From: a virus | IMG/VR virus record: IMGVR_UViG_3300009788_000298 | Location: 1-23,947 of that record | Length of the DNA stretch: 23,947 nt | Reading direction: 5' to 3' (one strand) | In this document: positions 15,168-21,893 of the stretch, in pieces | How positions within the stretch are numbered: the stretch's first letter is position 1 | Layout: every line of letters begins with the position of its first letter | Notes under the pieces: model-generated | What the model was told of the DNA's origin: nothing | Databases searched by the model: none | The model's input: the letters and a program-made list of their open reading frames with translations, nothing else | Program-made: the position numbers and the translations under genes

Positions 15168-16841
15168 TTACATTCGCCCCCTCTCGAGGATCCGAAAGAC
15201 GAAGGCCTCGAGATCCGCCGGGAGCGTCCCGCGGATGTAGTTCTCGCGCGTAACGAACGAGACGAGCTCCGCCCAGGCCTCGACGCCGCCGCCGCCGGCG
15301 CCGGTCCCCTCCCACGAGTACCAGCGCGCCGCGTATTGACTCTCGACGTTCTCCGCCCACCAGGACGCGCCGCCGTATCGGTAATTTTCCCCGGGCGATC
15401 GGACCTTGGCGCGGGTTGGATATCTCCGCATGAGAGCGCGCCATTCTTCGCTCGACTGGACCGCGTAAGCACTGTCGAGGTGGTGCCCCCACTCGTGCCG
15501 CCAGACGTCCTCGACCCCGTGACCGCCTCGGGTTGTCGTCGACCGCCTCCAGACCTGGGCGCCGTTGACCGTGATCCGCGACTCGTTAAGGTGTCCCGCG
15601 ACCGAGAAGTCCGAAGTCGAGCCGACGCTAATCGTCGAGCTCCGGCTTGTCCGGTGCCATCCGCCCCCGCCGCGGTTGGCGACGAGGTTCGGAAGGTTCC
15701 GCACGTTCGCCCCTGGATAGCGAGCGACCATCGAAGCGTGTTCGACCGCGACTCGCTCGAGCGTCCGCGCGAAGAGCTCGTCCGATTTGAGGCCGGGCCC
15801 GCGCCGGACCGTCCTCTCCCCGATCCCCATCCGGTTGAGCTCGCGCTTCGCCGCGGTGATCCGTTGCGTCGGACTCCCGACGCCGGGACGGAAAATTGGG
15901 GCCGCCGGCGGGGTGGGTGCTGGCCGCGGCTTTGGCGGGCGCGGCCTGCGGGCTCGCGAGGGCCTGGCCGCCGGAGGCCCCTTGGCGGTCCTTGAGGGGA
16001 CGGGGACGAGGTAGCATCCGCAATTGATAACGGCCTCGGGAGGGCCCCCTGGGTCGCGCGGAAAGCGCAATTTAACGGCGCCGCCCGATCGGAGAGGGAC
16101 CCGGAAGCGCCCGCGCTTCGTCGGGACCGTCTGGCCGTTGATGCTCGCATGTTCCCGGCGGGAGATCCCGCTCCAGCGCCAGGACTTCGACGTCGGGACC
16201 CGCTCATTGAGCTCGCGGATATTTTGCTCGGTAAGGATGGAATGGAGCCGGAGGGTCTCGGTCCGATAGATTCGCTCGGCGGCGAAGCGCCAGGAGCGGA
16301 GTCGATCCCCGCGGAAGGCCTGGACGAGCTCCGAAGTCGCATCGAAGGCCGTTTGACCGGCGATCCCAAGGGCGGCGCGACGAACTATACCATTGACGTC
16401 GTCGAGGACCTTCTGGCGGAGGCCGCCCCCACTGAGCCCGATCAGGTCGGCCGAGAAGTCGGAGGCGACGTCGATCGCCCGCGCGGTGTTCGCGATATTG
16501 CCCGCAATATCGAGCGAGCCCGGGAGGAAGGCCTGGCCGTAAACGAGGCGGAGCTCGCCGGCGAGGAAGGCCTGGTTCGCCATCCCGCCGCGGCCGATAA
16601 CGCCGAGCTCGGAAACGAGTTGATCGAGCTCGACCGCGACGCTCGAGAGTACGCTTTGATTGATCGCGGTCGAGAGCGCGAAGCGCGTTCCCGGGATCGT
16701 CCCGACCGCCCTCGAGGCGAAGGAGCGGAAGGAGTCCTCGATCCGCCGGAGGTCGGCGAGTTGTATCACGTCGCTTCGCCGGATCAGCGCCGAGACCTGG
16801 CGCTCGTATCGACTCCGCGTCGTCGTCGCGAGGTTTGGCAC
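15168..16841 (-). CDS. MuF-type minor head protein with C-terminal zincin-like metallopeptidase domain, 557 aa
   Basis: The start is GTG 16841, overlapping the upstream TAG (TAGTG). Residues 1-280 resemble the SPP1 gp7/Mu gpF minor head family: helical N-terminal half, ERIYRTETLRLHSILTEQ, the WRWSGISRREHASINGQTVP block and a closing EAVINCGCYLVP. A Pro/Arg-rich linker spans 290-318. Residues 320-557 form a second domain with DVWRHEWGHHLDSAYA; His449, Glu450 and His453 make a HExxH zinc site, and EAWAE (521-525) is a plausible third-ligand helix, as in gluzincin-like peptidases. Plain MuF proteins lack this domain, but fusions of MuF domains to toxins or enzymes are known. The peptidase could act during head maturation, on ejection into the host, or as an effector. 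The zinc motif is visible; activity and target are inferred. Confidence 0.82.
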   Translation of the reverse strand: MPNLATTTRSRYERQVSALIRRSDVIQLADLRRIEDSFRSFASRAVGTIPGTRFALSTAINQSVLSSVAVELDQLVSELGVIGRGGMANQAFLAGELRLVYGQAFLPGSLDIAGNIANTARAIDVASDFSADLIGLSGGGLRQKVLDDVNGIVRRAALGIAGQTAFDATSELVQAFRGDRLRSWRFAAERIYRTETLRLHSILTEQNIRELNERVPTSKSWRWSGISRREHASINGQTVPTKRGRFRVPLRSGGAVKLRFPRDPGGPPEAVINCGCYLVPVPSRTAKGPPAARPSRARRPRPPKPRPAPTPPAAPIFRPGVGSPTQRITAAKRELNRMGIGERTVRRGPGLKSDELFARTLERVAVEHASMVARYPGANVRNLPNLVANRGGGGWHRTSRSSTISVGSTSDFSVAGHLNESRITVNGAQVWRRSTTTRGGHGVEDVWRHEWGHHLDSAYAVQSSEEWRALMRRYPTRAKVRSPGENYRYGGASWWAENVESQYAARWYSWEGTGAGGGGVEAWAELVSFVTRENYIRGTLPADLEAFVFRILERGRM

Positions 16842-16993
16842 TATTTACTCGCGCGCCCCCTGTAACCCCAGGCGACGATCGCCGTCCAGATCAGGGCGAC
16901 GACCGCCCAGAAGACTTGAGGCGCGATTGCGTAGTAATCGGCGAGGCGCTCGAGGAATCGACCGAAGGCGTCGACCGTCTCGGGAGCCGTCAA
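16841..16993 (-). CDS. Small single-pass membrane protein, 50 aa
   Basis: The start is TTG 16993, overlapping the preceding TGA as TTGA; its stop TAG overlaps the next gene's GTG. The longer ATG-started version of this frame runs back inside the upstream gene and reads as Arg-rich antisense-type sequence, so the short form is preferred. It has a polar, amphipathic N-terminus (DAFGRFLERLADYY), one hydrophobic segment of about 20 residues (VFWAVVALIWTAIVAWGY) and a basic end (RGRASK), which predicts an N-out, C-in topology. Size and shape would fit a holin- or antiholin-like protein, a superinfection-exclusion protein or a chaperone for the secreted neighbour. No family recognised. Confidence 0.6.
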   Translation of the reverse strand: MTAPETVDAFGRFLERLADYYAIAPQVFWAVVALIWTAIVAWGYRGRASK

Positions 16994-17601
16994 TTCGCGT
17001 CCCCGAGCCCGATAACGACGCCGAGCTCGAAGCGCGTCACGAGATCGACGGATCCGAGCTCCGGTGATCGAGGTCCGAAGATCCCGTCGACCGCCTCCTG
17101 GAAACCGAGCGAGGCGACGGGCCGGACGCGCCCCTTGACGCCGTTGTAGATCGCGCCAACCTCGAGGCCGACCGCGTTGAGGGTCTGGCGGTCGAGGTCG
17201 TAGCGTCCAAGAGTCCCTTTTACAATGAGGTCCCACTCGTAACGAAGGCGCCAGGCGTCATCGGCGCTCGAGATCTCGACGCCGTTCCCCTGACCGTCGT
17301 CCTCGTCCCCGGGACACGGGGGACACAGGACGACGATCGGCACGCCGCGCGGTGAGCAAGGATGCTCCGCCGGCTCGAGCTCGCCGACCTCGCCGGCGGG
17401 ACACTCATTCTCGCGGATGTAACCCGCGGCCTCGCAAGTCGCGGCGACGTCGAGCGTGACCTCCGGGCAAGGGTCGGGACAGTCCGCGAGGGCCTGGCCG
17501 AGGCCGAAGCCGGCCAGGAGCGCGCCGATCGTGCCGAGGAAGGCCGCGCGCCTCCAGCGGATCCGGCCCTTCTCTTCGAGGTTGATTCTGGTCGTCGTCA
17601 T
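16990..17601 (-). CDS. Secreted Cys-rich protein between portal and MuF genes, 203 aa
   Basis: The start is ATG 17601, overlapping the portal stop (ATGA). The N-terminus has a basic region (RIRWRR), a hydrophobic core (AAFLGTIGALLAGFGLGQ) and ALADC, a signal peptidase I-type ALA site; Asp before Cys argues against a lipobox. The mature part is Cys/Pro-rich at first (DCPDPCPEVTLDVAATCEAA, later VVLCPPCPG), likely disulfide-bonded outside the cytoplasm. From residue 115, alternating strands such as WRLRYEWDLIVKGTLGRYDL and FELGVVIGLG recall outer-membrane beta-barrel strands. A secreted product here is unexpected in a packaging and head cassette. Lysis, envelope modification or superinfection exclusion are options. 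I recognise no family. Confidence 0.7.
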   Translation of the reverse strand: MTTTRINLEEKGRIRWRRAAFLGTIGALLAGFGLGQALADCPDPCPEVTLDVAATCEAAGYIRENECPAGEVGELEPAEHPCSPRGVPIVVLCPPCPGDEDDGQGNGVEISSADDAWRLRYEWDLIVKGTLGRYDLDRQTLNAVGLEVGAIYNGVKGRVRPVASLGFQEAVDGIFGPRSPELGSVDLVTRFELGVVIGLGDAN

Positions 17602-19262
17602 CCGTTGCCCTCCTCGCCCCGGTCGCGATCCCCCTCGTCGCCGGAGCCGTCATCGGTTCGGTTCTTCTGCGTGACTAATTGATTGAGCATTTTCTCGAGC
17701 TTGTCGGCGCTTCCGCCGAGCTCGTCGGGGACGCCCTCGGTCCCCTTCGGGACCTCGATCCCGAGATCCTTGATCGACTGGATCAGGACCGCGTTCCCGA
17801 GCTCGGGTCGAAGCGCGCCACTCGAGAGCGCCTGGACGACCGCGGTCGAGACCGCCTTGAAGACTTCGGCCTGGCGCTGCTGGTCCTTGCCGCCGACCTC
17901 CATCGTGATTATCTCGAAGTCGCCCTCGGGGATCGTTTGCTGGGCGCGCTTCTGGAGCTCGAGCTCGACCTCGATTCGCCGGTGCCAAAAGTCGGTGAGC
18001 TTCCGCTGCTTCCGGCGGAGCCGGCGGAGCGGAAGGAAGTCCGCCGCCCGAGCGCCGGCGAGGTTTTGGTTTCCCTGGGAGCCGCGCCAGGATTCCGGAA
18101 AGCCCTTCGCGCCCATGATCGACGTCCCGAGCTCGGTCGCGAGCCATCGCTCCGACTCGGCGACCGGCGGGCGAATGATGTCGATCTCGACCCGGTCGTT
18201 TGTCGCGAAGGTCCGAGGGTTGCGCGGCGGCGTCGAGAGCCCTAATTGCTTCAGGAATTCCCGGCCCTCCGCCGGGAGCTTGATCGTCGGGCTCTTGATA
18301 TGCATAAGCAAAAGCCGCTTGATGTTTTGGACGTCGACCGTGCTCCAAATCATCTCGTCGTATGCGTCGATCTGGTCGAGTACCGACGTGAGCTCGCCCT
18401 GGCCGCGGAGGCCGCCCTTCGTCCGACTCCAAAACCAAGCGAACACGAGACCGTCGACCGTCCTCGAGGCGGCGGCGACGCCGTCCGCGGCGATCGTCTC
18501 CTCGCGGATCTCGTATCGGCCATCGTCGAGGACGTCGATTGTGATTTGATCCGTCATCCCGTCGAGGACGAAGTAAACGAAGGGGACGCCGGGGGTCTTC
18601 GACGTGACCTCGAGGAAGGCGTCGCGCCCGCGGCGATCCTTGTGGACCTTCGAGACCGAGATCGGGTCGATCCAATGCGTCTCGAGGTGCCCGTCGTCCG
18701 CGGAGAGGACCGCGCGTTGGAAGAGCTCGCCCTCGAGGAGGAGGCTCCTCGTTAGCTCCTCGTGCTCGGTCTTCAGTCGATTCCGCGGGTCTTGCCAAAT
18801 CTCATCGAGCTTGACCTGGAGCGCGTCGTTTTCGTCCTTCGCCTTCGGTCGGAGCGAGTCGCCGAGCATAAAGTCGAGGTGCGTGTCGATGACGTTCTCG
18901 CCGTTGCCTTGGAGCGCGTAAGCCTTGTGGGCCGTCCGGAGGATCCGCGTCCGCTCGGGGTCGGTGAAGTCGCGGAGCTCCTCGGGTCTCGTGCCGCCGG
19001 AAGCGACCGAGCGGAAGAAGCGTTGAGCCTCGTTCCCTGGGAGCTCCGAGTCCACGCTGGGCGCGACGTCGAGGAGCCCCTCGAGGCGCGAGATCTCGGC
19101 GTCCTTCTCGGTCTTCGCCTTCTCGAAGGTTTCGTTTGTTTCGTCGAGGGTCTCGGTCGTCTTCTCGAGCGCCTCGGTCGTCGAGGCGAGCTCGAGCTTG
19201 ACCTTCGCCAGGTCCGACGCCGGCGCGGCCTCGAGGTATTGGAGAATTCGCTCGCGGATCAT
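17598..19262 (-). CDS. Portal protein with N-terminal coiled coil, 554 aa
   Basis: The dodecameric portal through which DNA is packed. I choose ATG 19262, which overlaps the terminase stop by ATGA; an alternative start 14 codons upstream lies wholly within the terminase gene. Residues 15-65 are a heptad-like Glu/Thr/Lys stretch (ALEKTTETLDETNETFEKAK), an unusual N-terminal coiled coil. The core matches lambda-type portals: ENVIDTHLDFMLGDSLRPKA, then ELTRSLLLEGELFQRAVLS, a stem region with IDAYDEMIWSTVDVQNIKRL, and ESWRGSQGNQNLAGARAADF followed by FWHRRIEVELELQKRAQQ. The C-terminus is acidic and disordered (EGDRDRGEEGNG). Placement directly after the large terminase supports the call. Confidence 0.9.
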   Translation of the reverse strand: MIRERILQYLEAAPASDLAKVKLELASTTEALEKTTETLDETNETFEKAKTEKDAEISRLEGLLDVAPSVDSELPGNEAQRFFRSVASGGTRPEELRDFTDPERTRILRTAHKAYALQGNGENVIDTHLDFMLGDSLRPKAKDENDALQVKLDEIWQDPRNRLKTEHEELTRSLLLEGELFQRAVLSADDGHLETHWIDPISVSKVHKDRRGRDAFLEVTSKTPGVPFVYFVLDGMTDQITIDVLDDGRYEIREETIAADGVAAASRTVDGLVFAWFWSRTKGGLRGQGELTSVLDQIDAYDEMIWSTVDVQNIKRLLLMHIKSPTIKLPAEGREFLKQLGLSTPPRNPRTFATNDRVEIDIIRPPVAESERWLATELGTSIMGAKGFPESWRGSQGNQNLAGARAADFLPLRRLRRKQRKLTDFWHRRIEVELELQKRAQQTIPEGDFEIITMEVGGKDQQRQAEVFKAVSTAVVQALSSGALRPELGNAVLIQSIKDLGIEVPKGTEGVPDELGGSADKLEKMLNQLVTQKNRTDDGSGDEGDRDRGEEGNG

Positions 19263-20818
19263 CGCCGTCTCCCTATTGCAAACGAGGCGCGGTGACGATT
19301 CCAACCGTCCTCGGGGTTGTCTTTTATCTCGTGGAGCCCCATCGACACGCGGCCGGACTTGCCGCGAGCGAGGCGCGTCTCGTCGCCGGCGACCGCGACC
19401 GCGGTCGTCGTCCCGTCCGAATAGGCGAGCGCGAGCGCGTCGTAGGTGTCGGGGGAGATCCCGAGCCGCTTAACGAATTGATCCTTGTCCTCGAGCTTCC
19501 GGCGGCCTCGAGCGTCGAACTTAAATCGGAGCGTCGTCGCCTCCTGGATAAACGTCGTCTCGCGGAAGGACTCCGGGAGCGAGATCCGACCGGAGCGGAA
19601 TCGGACTTGTAATTCCTCGGCCATCTCGGAGCGGAGGTTGCTGTGTATGTCGTCGCGCCGTGCGCGCTCGCAAGCGTTCACGCCAATTACCGCGACGCCG
19701 GCGGCGTGACAAATGTCGACGACGGCGCCGCCGATCCCGAGGTCGTCGACGAAGGCGTACTCGGGTTTGAAGTCGCGGATCGCTTCCATTAATCGGCCGG
19801 CGGTCTCCGTCGTCGGGACCCCTTGCCAGGCCTCATCCCGGACGACGTAATCGCCCTCTCGATAGATGAGCGAGTTTCGATTCTTCCCGCGGCGCGCGAC
19901 GTCGAGGCCGAGCGTTTTCGGCGTCCTCTTGAGCTCGACGCCGGCGTTATCGAGCTCGCGACCGAAGGCCTCGAGGACCTCCTGGATCGTGAGGATTCCC
20001 TCTCCGGTATTGCGCGGGAATTGCCCGATGACGTTCGCCTGGACCCAGGGGTCGAAGCGACCGAGTCGGCGGATTTGCTCGCGGGCCCATTTGATCGAGA
20101 CGCGCGGAGATCGGTTCGGATCGTCCGGGTCGCCCGTGACTTGGATAACCTTCCAAAATTCCTTGTCGACGCCCTGGGCCCGCCAGAGCGGACCGTCCGC
20201 GACGACGGGATTTCCGCCGATAACGATCTTCGCCTCCTGGCCGACCGCGCGGATCCCCTGGAGCCCGTCGACGATCGGTTGAGGGACGCAACCGGCCTCG
20301 TCGACGACGCCCATAACGTGCTCGGCGTGGAGGCCGCGGAGCGTCTCCTCTTGTTCTTCCGCGCTCGCTCCGCGACTCCACTTTCGCGCGGAGATAAACC
20401 AGGACTCCGGGTCGATCGCATAGATCCGATCGCCCGTGAACTTGAAACGATGACGAAGGAACGGCGACCGCCTCCACCATTTGCGGAGCTCTTTCCAGAG
20501 TCCATCCTTCAGGTTGTCGCCGGTGATCGACGTTATCGCAATGTTGGAATAGGGTCGCGTCGCGGCGAAATTCCAAACAAGCCAGGACTTGAGCGCGGAC
20601 TTCCCCGGGCCCATGCAAGCGAGCAAAGCGATTTGCTCGATCGTCGGCTCGGCGAAGGCGCGGAGCGCGTCGAGTTGCCAGTCGTCCGGCTCGGTTTTGA
20701 ACTCCTCGACGACCATCGTCTCGGGACGAAGGCGCCATTTGCGAATCGCGACGCGATAACGGATCTCGTCCTCGCCGAGCGCGAGGCCGTCCAGGTGCTC
20801 GGCGGCGGGCTCGCTCAT
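19259..20818 (-). CDS. terL: Terminase large subunit (ATPase/nuclease), 519 aa
   Basis: The DNA-packaging motor and headful/cos nuclease. The ATPase half has Walker A ACMGPGKS (67-74, Ala in the first position, allowed by [AG]xxxxGK[ST]) and Walker B HVMGVVDEA (Asp173, Glu174). A further motif, IVIGGNP (198-204), matches the coupling region. The RNase H-like nuclease half has TLGLDVARRGKNRN (Asp306), YAFVDDLGIGG (Asp358/Asp359) and SPDTYDALALAYSD (Asp457/Asp460), giving the expected acidic triad. The start at 20818 overlaps the small terminase stop by ATGA. The length is typical for the family. The C-terminal tail after residue 470 is likely the portal-contacting end. Confidence 0.95.
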   Translation of the reverse strand: MSEPAAEHLDGLALGEDEIRYRVAIRKWRLRPETMVVEEFKTEPDDWQLDALRAFAEPTIEQIALLACMGPGKSALKSWLVWNFAATRPYSNIAITSITGDNLKDGLWKELRKWWRRSPFLRHRFKFTGDRIYAIDPESWFISARKWSRGASAEEQEETLRGLHAEHVMGVVDEAGCVPQPIVDGLQGIRAVGQEAKIVIGGNPVVADGPLWRAQGVDKEFWKVIQVTGDPDDPNRSPRVSIKWAREQIRRLGRFDPWVQANVIGQFPRNTGEGILTIQEVLEAFGRELDNAGVELKRTPKTLGLDVARRGKNRNSLIYREGDYVVRDEAWQGVPTTETAGRLMEAIRDFKPEYAFVDDLGIGGAVVDICHAAGVAVIGVNACERARRDDIHSNLRSEMAEELQVRFRSGRISLPESFRETTFIQEATTLRFKFDARGRRKLEDKDQFVKRLGISPDTYDALALAYSDGTTTAVAVAGDETRLARGKSGRVSMGLHEIKDNPEDGWNRHRASFAIGRRR

Positions 20819-21279
20819 TCGACGAGCTCGGCCTCGATAACGGGGAGGTCGGGGAGGTTATCGTGGCCGGCGGCGGCGAGCTCCTTCCGCGCGATCTCGT
20901 CGATCTCCCTCGAGGCCGACTCCTGGACGGCGCGAGGGTAGTGATCGTGACGGATCGAGCCGGAGACGATCTTCCGGTCGGCCCAGCCGGCGCGATTCTT
21001 GAGCCAGAAGATTTGAGCGATAACGTTGTTTCGGAGGGTCGCGTTCTCCCACATTTTCATTTTAACGAGGCCGTCCGCGAGTTGCTTCCACTCCGCGACC
21101 TCGCCGGCGAGCCTCGGGTAATAGGCTTTGCAGAGCCGGAGCCATCGCCCGTTATGCCCGGCGAGGAGGCCGGCGACCTCCTCGTTAGCCCCCGCCCCCA
21201 GCGCGGCGCGGACCGCGGAGAGCTCGCACTTCGTTGGAGCCTTGGGTTTGGGTTTGACCTGTGAGCGGACGAGCGTCAT
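20815..21279 (-). CDS. terS: Terminase small subunit, 154 aa
   Basis: Likely the DNA-recognition subunit of the packaging complex. The strongest signature is RNNVIAQIFWLKNRAGWADR, matching the 'aliFwLKNR..W.dk' segment typical of one small-terminase group. Upstream, helical repeats (NEEVAGLLAGHNGRWLRLCK, EVAEWKQLADGLVKMK) could form the DNA-binding part. The N-terminus is Lys/Pro-rich. The start is ATG 21279 with GAGGAGGG upstream; the end overlaps the large subunit start. A frame open across its first 95 bases is discussed separately. Confidence 0.85.
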   Translation of the reverse strand: MTLVRSQVKPKPKAPTKCELSAVRAALGAGANEEVAGLLAGHNGRWLRLCKAYYPRLAGEVAEWKQLADGLVKMKMWENATLRNNVIAQIFWLKNRAGWADRKIVSGSIRHDHYPRAVQESASREIDEIARKELAAAGHDNLPDLPVIEAELVE

Positions 21280-21448
21280 CCGGGAGGCCCTCCTCGAATA
21301 GGTGCGCCGCGTTCTCGAGGAGGTCCTCGAGGCGTTTGTCGAAGCGTTGAGCGAGGATTGCGGCGAGCGGGTGAGGGTGAGAGGCGGGAAGGTCGGCCCG
21401 GGAGGCGCGTTGTTTACGGAGCCCTTGGGGAAGACGCCGGTTTCGCAT
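21185..21448 (-). CDS. Doubtful small ORF overlapping the terS start, 87 aa
   Basis: Between the 69-residue gene and terS this frame contains AAILAQRFDKRLEDLLENAA followed by HLFEEGLPDDA, helical in character and written with the same CTC, GAG, GAC and TTC codons as true genes here. Against it: ATG 21448 has no ribosome site, lies in the loop of a hairpin, and the frame overlaps terS by 95 bases with an implausible Gly-rich end. It could be a short leader gene, or an N-terminal part of terS lost to a frameshift; a +1 shift near 21280 would join the two. Confidence 0.3.
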   Translation of the reverse strand: MRNRRLPQGLRKQRASRADLPASHPHPLAAILAQRFDKRLEDLLENAAHLFEEGLPDDARPLTGQTQTQGSNEVRALRGPRRAGGGG

Positions 21449-21474
21449 CGGCCACTCGGACCGACGTCTTCCCC
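21427..21474 (-). other. 14-bp stem-loop in the gap before terS
   Basis: On the minus strand GGGGAAGACGTCGG pairs with CCGGCGTCTTCCCC across a 20-nt loop; 13 pairs are perfect and one is G-U. No U-tract follows, so it is not a standard terminator. It lies in the largest gap of the operon, just before terS, where packaging (cos/pac) sites often occur. It could equally be an attenuator, an operator or an RNA-processing site. Confidence 0.6.
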
Positions 21475-21486
21475 GCGGTTAGCGTA

Positions 21487-21696
21487 TCACGGGAGCTTGG
21501 CGAGCTCCTTGTCGAGCTCCTCGGCGATCTCGTCGCATACCGCGAAAGTCCCGTGCTCGACCGGGCCCTGGGCCTCGAGACCGTCGCGCCAGTTGTCGAT
21601 CGCCTTGTTTATCTCGGCCGCCGGGAAGCCGGCGGCGAATTTACAGATCCGCTCTCGGAGCGCGGGAATGAATTCCCGCCGTTTCGGTGTGGTCAT
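21487..21696 (-). CDS. Hypothetical small helical protein, 69 aa
   Basis: Unrecognised. The start is ATG 21696, overlapping the previous stop by ATGA. A longer frame extends upstream to 22086, but that part runs through two other genes and reads as antisense-type Arg/Ser/Pro sequence, so only the last 69 codons are accepted. The protein (EFIPALRERICKFAAGFPAA, then AIAEE-like acidic helices ending EELDKELAKLP) is mostly helical and soluble. It is coupled to the ribbon-helix-helix-like gene before it, and the two could be a regulator and partner. No toxin catalytic motif is evident. Confidence 0.62.
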   Translation of the reverse strand: MTTPKRREFIPALRERICKFAAGFPAAEINKAIDNWRDGLEAQGPVEHGTFAVCDEIAEELDKELAKLP

Positions 21697-21893
21697 CGCT
21701 TCCCCCTTGTCTCGACGGCGCGCGGGCCCCAGATCTCGACGGCGAGAGCCAGGTGCTCGTCGAAGCCGACCGCCATCCCGAGGACGACCGCCGCCCATTG
21801 ATTGAAGGAGCAACCGGAGGCCTCCGCGGCCTCGGTACATAGGTCGTAGAGCTCGGGATTCAACCGGAGCTCGGTTCGGCGTTTGTCGGTCAT
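21693..21893 (-). CDS. Ribbon-helix-helix-like small DNA-binding protein, 66 aa
   Basis: The pattern RRTELRLNPELYDLCTEAAE, then ASGCSFNQWAAVVLGMAVGF, fits a ribbon-helix-helix fold: a short strand with alternating residues, then two helices with a conserved turn. Such proteins dimerise and bind operators. ATGA coupling at both ends places it in the first part of the late operon, directly before terS, so it could autoregulate the operon or bind near the packaging site. The C-terminal part (EIWGPRAVETRGKR) is basic. A HicB- or Arc-like antitoxin role is possible, but no toxin partner is recognised. Confidence 0.62.
   Translation of the reverse strand: MTDKRRTELRLNPELYDLCTEAAEASGCSFNQWAAVVLGMAVGFDEHLALAVEIWGPRAVETRGKR

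Noticed and set aside
16994-17236. N-terminal extension of the 50-residue membrane protein
   Set aside because: It lies entirely within the secreted-protein gene in another frame and is Arg/Pro-rich; the TTG overlapping the previous stop is the better start.
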